44,380 nucleotides of DNA, from contig NZ_FRBR01000022.1 of assembly GCF_900142665.1 (NCBI RefSeq), positions 1-44,380 on the forward strand, written 5' to 3'. Below, one piece after another: positions 15,959 through 25,027 of this stretch; the stretch's first letter is position 1; the number at the start of each line of letters is the position of its first letter. Made by a program: the position numbers and the translations under genes. The DNA comes from Roseovarius pacificus. Lineage in GTDB: Bacteria > Pseudomonadota > Alphaproteobacteria > Rhodobacterales > Rhodobacteraceae. Below the pieces are notes generated by a model. The model ran no database searches, had not been told where the DNA came from, and saw only the letters and a program-made list of their open reading frames with translations.

Positions 15959-17287
15959 TCAGAATTGCGTGCTCAGGCTTAAACCGAACACCTGCTCCTT
16001 GTCTCCCGCCTCCTTCTCGACAGGGAAGGCAACGAAAAGAGAAACAGGTGACTTACCGACCTCAAACGACAGCGAAAGCCCGACCGAACTGCGCCGATGG
16101 AAACTGTCGTCGATCGCGCCCCCCAGCGTGTTATCAAGCTCCCAGGCCCCGCCGGTCTGCCAGAAAATACCGCCGACCAGCGGCGCGTCGAACAGATCCT
16201 TCAGGTTCCTTTGCACTTCGATGGTCGAGACGAAGTACTTCTGTCCTCCCAACGCAACACCACCGTCTCGCGGGCCGATGCCGCGCGGCGCAAACCCGCG
16301 AAACTCATCGGCACCCGGCGCGAAACGATCCATGATCCGCGTTGAATTCCTGTCCAGGCTCGAGACCGTCCTCGCGTCCAGCGCAATCAACATACGCAGG
16401 TTCGAAGCAAGGGGTATGTAGGACCTGGTTTCGAGTCTGAAATCCGACAGTCGATCGTTGGTACCGAGGTTCCAGAAATAATGTTCCAACCCGACACTGT
16501 ATTCCCACGAACCCCACCCTGTATCGCCGTTTTCCAATGAACTATGGTCCAGCCCCACCCTTACGTAAGGGGCCTGAACGCCCGAGGTTTGCTCCGCCTG
16601 CAACAGCGCGCTTGCGGTCGGCACGACATCGAAAAGCCGGTAGTCCCGGTATCCAAGCCCCGCCTCCAGACGCATCCTGTCGCCCGACCTCCAGGACAAG
16701 TAGGCCTCTGCCTGGTAAGTCTCCTGCGAAAAGGAATCGTTGTCCAAGGAGACGTCCTCCCACCCCGCCCGAAGACCAAGGTCAATGGAATCGCCGATCA
16801 CATCCACACGGTAGAGCCGCCCCAGGGCACGTTTGACATCCGCATTGTATTGAAGACGCGCCGCCCCATAAGTGTCGGGCAGGAGGTTGTAACGCTCAAA
16901 GAACAGCCCCCCGATCAAACCGTCCTGCGATGCATAATTCAGCGACACCTCAATCCGCCCCGGTCGGGTATTCAGTTCCTGAACCTCAATGACAAGCATG
17001 TCGCCCTCGGGTATGAGCTCGACGCTCTCGAAGGCACCCGTCGACATGAGACAATCCTCAATCGCGCGCAGTTCGAAATTGAAATACGGCACGTCCGGCA
17101 CCGCACCACAGGTCATCCTGATATCCTGCTCCGGAATGAACTCCGCGCCCCGTACCTCGACCGTATCGAAGGTCTGGCTTGGCTGTGCCGAAGCACCGGG
17201 TGCTGACAACGCCAAGGCTGACATAACCGCAAAGCGAAACGTCGTCTCCAGTACGGTCTGGAAGGAAACAGGATAAAGCGGCAGCAT
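15959..17287 (-). CDS. Omp85-family outer membrane protein with one POTRA domain
   Basis: Encodes 442 aa from ATG 17285-17287, which places a signal peptide at the N-terminus (VMSALALSAPGASA, cleavage near ASA-QP). An in-frame start 51 bases earlier is possible. One POTRA-like domain follows (about 38-105; VEVRGAEFIPEQDI, VELIPEGDMLVIEV), then an approximately 330-residue beta barrel rich in alternating aromatic strands. It carries the family's RGF motif in DEFRGFAPRGIG and ends in a terminal Phe (LSLSTQF), the BAM recognition signal. Length is close to the short Omp85/TamA-like or TpsB-like proteins. It is the last gene of the T1SS string, 82 bases after the HlyD gene, and so is probably linked to display or assembly of the repeat proteins. 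An Omp85 protein inside a TolC-type secretion operon is unusual. Confidence 0.85.
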   Translation of the reverse strand: MLPLYPVSFQTVLETTFRFAVMSALALSAPGASAQPSQTFDTVEVRGAEFIPEQDIRMTCGAVPDVPYFNFELRAIEDCLMSTGAFESVELIPEGDMLVIEVQELNTRPGRIEVSLNYASQDGLIGGLFFERYNLLPDTYGAARLQYNADVKRALGRLYRVDVIGDSIDLGLRAGWEDVSLDNDSFSQETYQAEAYLSWRSGDRMRLEAGLGYRDYRLFDVVPTASALLQAEQTSGVQAPYVRVGLDHSSLENGDTGWGSWEYSVGLEHYFWNLGTNDRLSDFRLETRSYIPLASNLRMLIALDARTVSSLDRNSTRIMDRFAPGADEFRGFAPRGIGPRDGGVALGGQKYFVSTIEVQRNLKDLFDAPLVGGIFWQTGGAWELDNTLGGAIDDSFHRRSSVGLSLSFEVGKSPVSLFVAFPVEKEAGDKEQVFGLSLSTQF

Positions 17288-17369
17288 GATCGTCTTTCTT
17301 CTAAATACCCACTCGGATGCAGCTTCCGCCGCTATCAAGAAGGCCCCCCCGGAGACCCCGGAACCGCTC

Positions 17370-18542
17370 TTAACGCAGTCTGGCCCGGCTGAGCGGTCGC
17401 GTCAGGTAACTCAGGACAGAACGCTTTCCGCTTTCGATGTCCACTTGTGCAACCATCCCCGGTCGAATGGCGAATTCCTCGCCATAGCTCTCCAGGTAAC
17501 TGGTTTCGGTCCGCACCATCACCCGGTAGAAATCCTGTTTTCCCTGGGCGGTTTCCTCCTCGACCGTATCTTCCGAAATCTGCTCCACGACGCCATGAAG
17601 ATCGCCGTAGGTCGCAAAATCATAAGCCGTGATCTTCACGCTCGCAGGCATTCCCGGCGCGACAAAGGCCACATCCTGCGGCTTCACCTTCGTTTCGATC
17701 AGGAGTTGATCGTCGGTTGGCGTGATCTCCATGATCGGTTCACCGGGCTGAACAACACCGCCAAGAGTGGTGATTTTGATATTGTTGACACGTCCAGCCA
17801 CAGGCGATCGGATCTCCGTTCTCTGGTACTCGTCCTTTTTCTGAATCAGGTCCTGCTGCAACGTCGTGAGCTTCGCACGACGGGTGGCAAGATCTTTGTA
17901 CGCCTCCTGAACATAGGCGTTGCGGACTTCGTTGATCTTGCCATCGAGTTCGGCTTTCTGCTGGCGCAATTGCAGCAGATCTATCCGGCTGACGGAACCG
18001 CCTGCGACCAGCGGACTGGTGATCTCTATCTGGCTCTGGATGGTTCCGCGCTCTTCCTCGAGCGCGGCCAGCGAAGCATCGAGCTTCCTGCGCCGCGCCT
18101 CGAACAGGCGCAGCTCGGTGGCTTCTGTCTCGCTCGGCTCGGGCCCGAAATCTAGTGCCGGGTGTTCCAACACCTCGGCCTCAAGCCGCTTCACCTCAGC
18201 CGCAAGTGCAGTGATCTCTGCCTGCGTCGCGTTAAAGGCCGTCTCCGACCGTGTCGGATCGAGACGCGCGATCAATTGGCCTTCCTTGACTATATCGCCT
18301 TCGCTGACATGCAATTCGGCAAGAATCCCGCCCTCGAGACTCTGAATTGACTGCAAGCGCCGCAAAGGCACGACGCGGCCGTCTCCGCGGGTAATCTCGT
18401 TGATCTCCGCAAGCGCTGCCCAAGTGACGGCAATGATCATGGACAGCACAACTGTCCTTATCACCCACCGTGCCCGCCTGAGAGTCTGACGGCGGTAACT
18501 CCCGTCGATATGGCTGGTGGTCTCTAGTTCCGCGTGGCTCAT
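17370..18542 (-). CDS. Type I secretion membrane-fusion adaptor (HlyD/LapC type)
   Basis: Encodes 390 aa. A short cytoplasmic N-terminus is followed by one transmembrane helix (about 27-48; VVLSMIIAVTWAALAEI), a biotinyl-lipoyl-like half (VVPLRRLQSIQSLEGG), a long coiled coil (about 95-245) and the returning lipoyl and beta-barrel part with the HlyD signature region (EIRSPVAGRVNN, GGVVQPGEPIMEI). It bridges the ABC exporter and TolC in the periplasm. Its start overlaps the stop of the ABC gene by four bases (ATGA), so the two are coupled. Length and layout are normal for LapC/HlyD proteins. Confidence 0.95.
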   Translation of the reverse strand: MSHAELETTSHIDGSYRRQTLRRARWVIRTVVLSMIIAVTWAALAEINEITRGDGRVVPLRRLQSIQSLEGGILAELHVSEGDIVKEGQLIARLDPTRSETAFNATQAEITALAAEVKRLEAEVLEHPALDFGPEPSETEATELRLFEARRRKLDASLAALEEERGTIQSQIEITSPLVAGGSVSRIDLLQLRQQKAELDGKINEVRNAYVQEAYKDLATRRAKLTTLQQDLIQKKDEYQRTEIRSPVAGRVNNIKITTLGGVVQPGEPIMEITPTDDQLLIETKVKPQDVAFVAPGMPASVKITAYDFATYGDLHGVVEQISEDTVEEETAQGKQDFYRVMVRTETSYLESYGEEFAIRPGMVAQVDIESGKRSVLSYLTRPLSRARLR

Positions 18543-20674
18543 GTCACTGCTTGCACCGGTTTTTTCTGCGCAGAGTTCGCGCGGGCAGAATTCAGTATCT
18601 GCATGAGGTCACCGTCACGTGCGATCCGCCCGTTCTTGAGAACGATGGCCCGCTCCGTCAAACCAAGGAGTTCACGCTTGTGTGTTGCGATGACGGTCGT
18701 CCGCCCCATGAGCCAGGTGTTCAGGTGCTGGATGACCTTCGCCTCGGTCACGTGATCGAAAGCCGAGGTCGGCTCGTCAAGCAATACCACCCGCGGGTCC
18801 TGCAACAGCACTCGGGCAAGCCCAATGGACTGGCGCTGACCGCCCGAGACATTCGCGTTGCTCTGGATCTGAAGATCGAGCCCCCGCACGTGCTGGCGCA
18901 CGAAGGTCCCAAGCCCCACCGCGTCCAGCGCCTCCAGAAGCTCGTCGTCGGAATGCAGCCCGTGATCCAGCAGAAGGTTCTCCCGCAGTGTTCCCTGGAA
19001 CAGGGCGACACTCTGCGGCAGGTAGCCGATCTGTCGGCGACGGTCGATCGGATCGATCTGACTCAGTGCAAGGTCATCAACCAACACACTGCCTGCCTGT
19101 GGATCGGTCAGCCCGGCCAACAGGCGCAGCATGGTGGATTTCCCGGCTCCGTTCCCGCCCAGCATCGAAATGCGTTCCCCGGCGGCAATTTTCAGTTCCG
19201 GAATGGCCAGGACCGGTGGCGCCTGCGGATCGTGGCGAAACACCACGTCCTGAATATGATAATCCCCCTTCATCGCCGTTGCGCGGACGAAATGGCGGTC
19301 CGTCGGCCGCTCGACCGGCAGCTTCATGATCTCGTTCAGACCCTCCATCGCAGCACGGACTTGCTGCCATTTAGCCAGAAGCCCCGCCACCTGCCCCATC
19401 GGGGACATCGTGCGCGTCGACAAAAGCGTGCAGGCAATCAGACTACCGACGGTCATTTGCCCCGCGCTGATCAGGTAAACACCGACGATCACGACACCGG
19501 CATAGGCCAGGCGTTGTACCGTACTGACCAGCTGGGTCATCAGGACCGTGATGTTGCGGGTCTTGATCGCCGTCGTGGCCATCGTAGCCGTCAGTTGGGC
19601 ATACGAGCGTTGCAGCCGCCCCTCGGCCCGCGCCGCCTTCACCGTTTCCAGGTTGGAAATCGTCTCGAGCAGCAAACCGTTTAGCGCCGCCGCCTCGCGG
19701 GTGTTTTCTCTTGATGCGCGGGAAAGTTTCTTCTGCATTAGCAACCCGGGCAGGATCGTCAGGATCACACCCGCCAGCACGACCAGCGCAACAGGCCCAC
19801 CTATGAACCAGATCACACCAAGGAAAATCACCACAAAGGGCAGGTCGCAGATCGCCGTGACCGTGTTCGACGTAAAGAATTCCCGCACGGTCCCAAAATC
19901 CCGCACCTGGTTGGCGAAGACCCCGGTCGAGGCGGGCTGATTGACCAGCCGCATGTTCGCCACCTTGTCGAAAAGCTGCGCCGACAGTTGCAAGTCGAGG
20001 TCTCGCCCCGACACATCCACCAGCGAAGACCGCATCAAGCGCAGCACAAGCTCCAGCACGATGGCGATCCCAACTCCGCTGGCAAGGATCCACAGCGTAT
20101 CCATCGCATTGTTCGGCACCACCCGGTCGTAAACCTGCATCGAGAAAAGAGCCGTCGCCACGGCAAGAACGTTCGCCGCCAACGAGGCAATCATCACGTC
20201 GCGGTAGATCCACCAGTTTTCCCAGACCGGCCCCAGCAACCAATGCCCGCGTCCGGCCTTCTTGCCATCGAGCCGGTCAGATACGATGTCGATCGGCTTC
20301 GAGATCAGGACTCTGCCGTCGTGCAGGCGGTCCAGTTCATCAAGGGTCCAGACGGCCTTGCCGCCTCCGGACTCGGGCAGAACGACCTTGGCGCGCTCCC
20401 CCGTCAGCTCGTCGAGAATGATCGTGCGACCGTCCTTGAGGAAAACAAGGACAGGAAAGCTGTGTTCCGGCAGGGATCGCAGAGGTTCGCGGGTCGTCCG
20501 GCAGCTCATATTTGCCCGCCTCAGCGCCAGCGGCGCAAGGTCGGCGGTCAGCCGGCTCCCCGCTTCCCGTGGCAAACCTTCGGTCAACTGGGTGACAGAG
20601 GTCGAAACGCCCTGCAACCGGCAGAGTTCCAGAAGGCCCAAGACAAGCGGATCATGAGATGCCGAATCGTTCAT
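18539..20674 (-). CDS. Type I secretion ABC exporter with C39-like domain (LapB/LssB type)
   Basis: Encodes 711 aa. Residues about 8-130 form a C39-peptidase-like domain in which the catalytic Cys is missing (the start reads LGLLELCRLQGVSTSV, without the usual QxxxxxCG), so it should bind substrate rather than cut it. The membrane domain (about 155-440) has six helices. The nucleotide-binding domain has Walker A GGNGAGKST, signature NVSGGQRQ and Walker B VVLLDEPTSAFD. The protein powers one-step export from cytoplasm to exterior with HlyD and TolC partners. Lack of protease activity agrees with exporting whole adhesin-size proteins. The start follows AGGAACT. The gene lies 27 bases after the TolC gene. 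Confidence 0.95.
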   Translation of the reverse strand: MNDSASHDPLVLGLLELCRLQGVSTSVTQLTEGLPREAGSRLTADLAPLALRRANMSCRTTREPLRSLPEHSFPVLVFLKDGRTIILDELTGERAKVVLPESGGGKAVWTLDELDRLHDGRVLISKPIDIVSDRLDGKKAGRGHWLLGPVWENWWIYRDVMIASLAANVLAVATALFSMQVYDRVVPNNAMDTLWILASGVGIAIVLELVLRLMRSSLVDVSGRDLDLQLSAQLFDKVANMRLVNQPASTGVFANQVRDFGTVREFFTSNTVTAICDLPFVVIFLGVIWFIGGPVALVVLAGVILTILPGLLMQKKLSRASRENTREAAALNGLLLETISNLETVKAARAEGRLQRSYAQLTATMATTAIKTRNITVLMTQLVSTVQRLAYAGVVIVGVYLISAGQMTVGSLIACTLLSTRTMSPMGQVAGLLAKWQQVRAAMEGLNEIMKLPVERPTDRHFVRATAMKGDYHIQDVVFRHDPQAPPVLAIPELKIAAGERISMLGGNGAGKSTMLRLLAGLTDPQAGSVLVDDLALSQIDPIDRRRQIGYLPQSVALFQGTLRENLLLDHGLHSDDELLEALDAVGLGTFVRQHVRGLDLQIQSNANVSGGQRQSIGLARVLLQDPRVVLLDEPTSAFDHVTEAKVIQHLNTWLMGRTTVIATHKRELLGLTERAIVLKNGRIARDGDLMQILNSARANSAQKKPVQAVT

Positions 20675-20701
20675 GTGAGAGTTCCTAGTTCCATACGGAC
20701 A

Positions 20702-21997
20702 TCATTGCCCAACTGCCCCCGCCGACAGCATCGTACCCAGGACACCAAGCCTCCTGGCAGATTCATATTCGGTCCTCTTTCGTTCGTCGTACGTGTCGAT
20801 TTCGTCGATCTGCGCATCGTAGAGATCGCGCCCCGTCGTCAGAAGATCGAGAAGCTCCCGTCGCCCCGCGATAAACTGCTCTTCATAGGAACTCAGCACT
20901 TTCTCCGCCTCGACAAGCTGACTGGCCTTCGACATCTCGCTCTGACGCAAAAGCTGCAACCGCTCCAACGCGGTGCCCGTCGTATTCAAAAGCTCGCGCT
21001 CCACCCCGCGAAGCGACGCCTTCGCCCCTTCGAGCCGAAGCCGCGCACTCTGGATCTGCCGTTGACCGAACCCGCGCGAATTCAGGTCGACCCCTGCTGA
21101 AATACCCAGCGCAGTCTGTGTATCGCCGCCGTTGAGATCCGCGCGCCCCTGCGCCTGCAAGTTGATCGTCGGAAAACGTTGCGCCTTCGCAGTGTCGATC
21201 CCCGCCTCAGCTTCATCGACAGACGCACGGGCCGAAGTGTATTCCGGCGAAATCCGGATCGCGGCCCGGATTTTCTCCACGGCGGCGTAATGCTGCGAGA
21301 ACCGGATGGTGGGCGGCATGCGCACATCGCCCAAGGAGAGACCGACAAGATACTCGAGCTGAGCCAGCGCGATCTGGCGATTCGCCAACAGTTGCGACAT
21401 CTGTTCATCGGCACGCGCAATTTCCAGACGGGCGCGCGCGACCTCGCTGTTGTCGCCGACCCCGCCCAACGCACGATCTTCCGCCTGACCGGCAAGGCGG
21501 CGGGCAAACATCATGTATTCTCTGGTATAAGCGATCTTGCGGTCCAACACTTCAACATCGAGAAAAAAACCGGCGATTTCGAAGGTCAGGCTTTCAATTG
21601 CCATCTTGAGATCGGAAATCGCCTGGACCCGAACTTGCGAGGCCTGTTTGATCTCCGCCCGCGTCTTGCCCCAGTCGAAAAGCAACTGTGTGACGCTCAG
21701 CACCACACCGGGTCCGTCGCTATCTGTCGTGCTGGTTTCACCCGACAGGCTGATCGCGGGAAAATAGGCGTCTCGCGCAGCGTCGATATCCACCGTCTTT
21801 ATGGCGACTTCCTGGCGCAATGCTTCGATGCCGGGATCGTTCTTCGTGGCCAGCAAAACCGCCTCCTGAAGCGACATCTGCGCACGAGCCGACGTTGCAA
21901 GCGCAAGGAACAGCAGGGACGAAAGAGCAAGGCCCCAGGCGGTGCGCAAACTGTACCGCACCCGGACAGCGACGCTATCCGCAGAAAGGAATGACAT
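20702..21997 (-). CDS. TolC-family outer membrane channel of the T1SS
   Basis: About 431 aa if it starts at ATG 21995-21997. This start gives a standard signal peptide (LALSSLLFLALATSARA-QM). The frame is open upstream to 22132 with several other starts, but the extra 45 residues are not signal-like, and no candidate has a strong ribosome site, so the start is uncertain. The mature part shows the two TolC half repeats: LQEAVLLATKNDPGIEALRQ near the N-terminus with LLFDWGKTRAEI, and the second repeat around 250-340 with VDLNSRGFGQRQ. Long helices form the periplasmic tunnel. It is first in a four-gene string: TolC, ABC, HlyD, Omp85. Confidence 0.92.
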   Translation of the reverse strand: MSFLSADSVAVRVRYSLRTAWGLALSSLLFLALATSARAQMSLQEAVLLATKNDPGIEALRQEVAIKTVDIDAARDAYFPAISLSGETSTTDSDGPGVVLSVTQLLFDWGKTRAEIKQASQVRVQAISDLKMAIESLTFEIAGFFLDVEVLDRKIAYTREYMMFARRLAGQAEDRALGGVGDNSEVARARLEIARADEQMSQLLANRQIALAQLEYLVGLSLGDVRMPPTIRFSQHYAAVEKIRAAIRISPEYTSARASVDEAEAGIDTAKAQRFPTINLQAQGRADLNGGDTQTALGISAGVDLNSRGFGQRQIQSARLRLEGAKASLRGVERELLNTTGTALERLQLLRQSEMSKASQLVEAEKVLSSYEEQFIAGRRELLDLLTTGRDLYDAQIDEIDTYDERKRTEYESARRLGVLGTMLSAGAVGQ

Positions 21998-22311
21998 GGA
22001 ACGCAGACCGAAGCGGAACACTGGAGCGACCCTCACCTCGCACCCCCCGCGAAAGGCTCGAGCCACGGCCACCCCACAGCATGACATAGCATTTACGTTC
22101 ATCATCCCAAGATACTGAAGGCACCACCCCACACAGAACGGATAGCGCCTACCCCTATATTTTCACCACCCCCAACTTAAACACACTTATTGGATAGAAA
22201 TCAGAAGTTGTCGCCCCCAAAAGAACTAGTCAACACATAATACCCAAGAAATAGATTGTATCGCACTATGCTATTGCCGCCCAGTAGCTTGCAACCCTGG
22301 TGTTGCATTTC
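21998..22311. other. Gap between TolC and the third repeat protein
   Basis: About 310 bases. The part next to TolC is GC-rich and open in the TolC frame; the rest (about 22135-22290) is AT-rich (CCCCTATATTTTCACC, ACTTAAACACACTTATTGG) and is the likely promoter region for the T1SS operon. No separate gene is supported. Confidence 0.5.
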
Positions 22312-23958
22312 TCAGACACTATCATCTTGGGCAGAGAGCAGACCATCAAGCAGCGATGCATCCGAATCCAATGCGTTCACGATGCCATCTACCAAGCCAC
22401 CCGTCTCCGCAAGCAGCCCGCCAACCTGAGTTTCTCCGCTCTCGTCGGCCTCGCCGAACAGCGCGTCAAACACCCCTTCCCCGCCAGTGACATCCGAACT
22501 GGAAGGCCCGAGAATCTCGTTCAGAAGAGCATCAACCTCACCATCCGCCAGAAGATCGGCAGTCTCGCCGATCAGGCCTTCTCCGGCAAGCGTACCCACA
22601 AGGCTCGTTTCACCGACAAGACCGGCATACAGATCGTCGAACCCATCCGTCGCGGTTTCAGGGACATCCACACCAAAGATATCCTCGTCACCGAGAAGGT
22701 CCGTCATCACGTCGCCAACCCCGTCAAGGGAAAGCCCCTCGAAGAGATCGGTGACAATGCCGGCCGCCTCGTCCGCAGCTCCCTCCGCCGTTTCGCCCAG
22801 CCCAAGAAGGTCGTCGAGAAAACCATCGTCTTCGGACGGCCCAACCGCCTCATCCGACGCGGCGCTGTCCTCGTCGTCGCCGCCGAAACCCAGCACCCCG
22901 CCAAGCGCACTGTTCTCGCCGAACACTACGCCGAGAAGACCGCCGGATCCGAGCAGGTCCCCCACGACCGGAATATTTCCGACAACCTCATCCACCAGAC
23001 CGTCACCACCGAACAGGTCCCCGATCAGGCCGGGCACGATACCATCCTCGCCAAGCAGATCGTCGACCACACCACCGCCAAGCACCGGGCTCAACAGGCT
23101 GTCCAGGACGCCATCATCCTCTACCAGCGCCTCCAGAAGATCGCCCACGACACCGTCCTCCCCGACGATATCGGCCACGAGCCCCTCATCGCCCAGGATT
23201 ACATTTATCGCGCCGCCTAAATAGCCATCCTCTCCAAGCAAGCCTTCCAGCACGCTGAGATCGAGAATGCCATCCTCACCGACAAGCGTGTCCAGCACGT
23301 CACCGAGGAGACCGTCCTCCCCCAGCAAGCCATCAAGCACACCGCCTTCGCCGACAAGCACATCGAGCAGGTTGTCGACAATCCCGTCATCACCGAGAAC
23401 CGGCTCAAAAACGGACCCGGGCAGGCCCTCATCCTCATCCGAGTCGAAATCAAGCTCAACCGCTGGCTGCCCTGCTTCGCCCTCACGCGACAGAACCACC
23501 TCGTCGGCCTCGTTATCCGACAGCATGGCAGCGGTGGCAGATGCTGCCGCACCGGCATCGTCAATCCCTGACGTGCGCCCCGCGGCCACAACAGGACCCG
23601 ACGCCGCCAATTCGGCATCGCCGACCGGATCGTCGGCATCTCCGCCGGACATCTCATCTGCAAGCGCGTCCTGAGGTGCCTTCTGCTCGTAAGGATCGCT
23701 TTCGACGGCATCGGGGGGCACCTCGCGGCGCTCCGCATCTCCTGCGTCATCCGGCACTCCATCGCCGCCGGTCGAAGCACGCGCCTCCATCGGCTGACCC
23801 TGCAAAACCAGCCCCATGCCAATGGCGCTGGCAGTCACACCATTCAGCCCGGATCTCTGGCCCTGGCGGTCCACCTCGGAAACACCCCCCAAGAAGGGAG
23901 GGGTATTCGCTTCCCCCGAGAGCCCTGCCGACTCATTTCGACCTTTCTTCGCCACCAC
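22312..23958 (-). CDS. Third repetitive acidic protein, probable T1SS substrate
   Basis: Encodes 548 aa. It opens with two GTG codons in a row (23956-23958 and 23953-23955) after GGAGA. The N-terminal 150 residues are low-complexity and acidic, with a short hydrophobic patch (NGVTASAIGMGLVLQG). From about 175 the protein is irregular Leu/Val/Gly/Asp repeats of the type GLLGEDGLLGDVLD and DGVVGDLLEALVEDDG, looser than in the two other proteins. The C-terminus (SDASLLDGLLSAQDDSV) is again acidic with a hydrophobic motif. There is no cysteine, no Sec signal and no RTX nonapeptide. It sits directly upstream of the TolC gene in the same orientation. Surface adhesin or matrix protein is inferred; its N-terminal module differs from the other two. 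Confidence 0.75.
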   Translation of the reverse strand: MVAKKGRNESAGLSGEANTPPFLGGVSEVDRQGQRSGLNGVTASAIGMGLVLQGQPMEARASTGGDGVPDDAGDAERREVPPDAVESDPYEQKAPQDALADEMSGGDADDPVGDAELAASGPVVAAGRTSGIDDAGAAASATAAMLSDNEADEVVLSREGEAGQPAVELDFDSDEDEGLPGSVFEPVLGDDGIVDNLLDVLVGEGGVLDGLLGEDGLLGDVLDTLVGEDGILDLSVLEGLLGEDGYLGGAINVILGDEGLVADIVGEDGVVGDLLEALVEDDGVLDSLLSPVLGGGVVDDLLGEDGIVPGLIGDLFGGDGLVDEVVGNIPVVGDLLGSGGLLGVVFGENSALGGVLGFGGDDEDSAASDEAVGPSEDDGFLDDLLGLGETAEGAADEAAGIVTDLFEGLSLDGVGDVMTDLLGDEDIFGVDVPETATDGFDDLYAGLVGETSLVGTLAGEGLIGETADLLADGEVDALLNEILGPSSSDVTGGEGVFDALFGEADESGETQVGGLLAETGGLVDGIVNALDSDASLLDGLLSAQDDSV

Positions 23959-24104
23959 GGCTACTGTTCTCCAACTCGCCGCTCGCTATGCGCGCAACCA
24001 CATCCGGTTGGCTTGCGAGGGGATTGTGCCCGGACCCGGACGCATCCGATACTCGATAATACTATAAGCTCTTACATAACTCATGCCAATAGGTTAAAAC
24101 ATTA

Positions 24105-24131
24105 TTTAGTATATGCAAAACATACCTAAGC
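24105..24131. promoter_or_regulatory. Shared boxes upstream of the third repeat protein
   Basis: CAAAACATACCTAAG (24117-24131) is the reverse complement of CTTAGGTATGTTTTG, matching the box before the Asp-Ala protein (CTTAAGTATGTATTT). TTAGTATATGC (24105-24115) is a partial second copy. They lie about 150 bases before the GTG start in an AT-rich stretch (24050-24130). Confidence 0.5.
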
Positions 24132-24639
24132 CGTAATGGCGCCGTTTTCCCGCTATCCGTCGCTCAAACTCACCTTCCGCACCCCCCTTGGAACGGCCTC
24201 GAGCACTTCGGGCACAGGAGATACCCAGTCAATCAAGAGGTAATTTGCACCATCCACAACCTTCCTGACTCTCGGGGGTAATACATACTTTCGGATGGGT
24301 TCATCGGGGCGGTCCGCCGTTTTAAGGCCGACGCCCCCCGCAAAATTACCTTTCCCAGGGGCACTGCGGGGCGTGGGGCGCGGACCGAAGCCTGCGACAC
24401 CAACCCTGCCTCATGCAGTAGGCCGAGGATTCTTGGTGCGCAAAGCCGCATCGGCATTATGTTCGAATCTCTACGGCGGCACCTGAAGCGACCAGTAGCA
24501 CCATGGTATTTGATGATGGATTTATTCCAAACCTACTCCGGTTACAGCATTCGCTCCGACTTCGCGGGCTTCTGTCCTGAGTTCACAGGGCGCAACGCGC
24601 CGGGTGTCTTTCATAAGCGCAAATATCCACGTTCACCCG
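24132..24639. other. Stretch without a convincing gene
   Basis: About 500 bases left of the decayed integrase. Short frames on both strands lack ribosome sites. It contains TAATACATACTTTC (24279-24292), a further match to the shared box, though no gene is seen next to it. It is probably a junction of rearranged segments. Confidence 0.4.
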
Positions 24640-24909
24640 CCGGTGAGCGCAACATTTCGGAGTCCTGAGGCTCATGCCGTGCATAGATATCGACCCCGGC
24701 CAACACTCCCCGGCCGGGGCGGTTCTCAGGGCAATTGACGCGCCGCGAGGTCTTCCGCCGCCGCCCGCGAGGAACCGCCGTCGCCTTGAAAACCTCGATA
24801 TCCCGCATCAGTATGGCGGGAGCCCCATCTGGTCCACGATCCCGCGCTTCTGGTCGTCGCAGATACCTGCCGAACAGATGCCGTAGGTAATCCCCTCGGA
24901 TCGGGCTGA
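24640..24909 (-). pseudogene. Decayed 3' end of a second integrase plus its small partner gene
   Basis: The minus strand encodes SARSEGITYGICSAG and DDQKRGIVDQMGLP, matching the last 30 residues of the integrase at 1458 (SARSENGITYGIYSAG, DEQKRGIVDQIWLP), with Y404 kept and Y407 changed to Cys. Past it, in another frame, SSRAAAEDLAARQLP matches the 61-aa partner protein with about 24 residues deleted before the final LP. The hairpin (24694-24719) and nearby CATTTCGG and AGGCTCATG sequences also match the 1200-1290 region. Only the 3' end of the integrase remains. This marks an earlier integration of a related element beside the copper genes. Confidence 0.85.
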
Positions 24910-25027
24910 GCCCCGAAGCTCTCGGCGCTCAGCCCCAATGTCCGCTTTCCGGCATTCACCCGATTGCGGATGATCAAGCGCGCCAAACCTCTTCGGGAAA
25001 GGGCCTACTCTTTGCGACAGGGCCGCC

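Noticed and set aside
22300..23224. Plus-strand frames opposite the third repeat protein
   Set aside because: Basic, low-complexity antisense products with no start signals.
24233..24457. 74-codon minus-strand frame in the gap before the integrase remnant
   Set aside because: No ribosome site, no coherent composition, and it lies in a rearranged junction.
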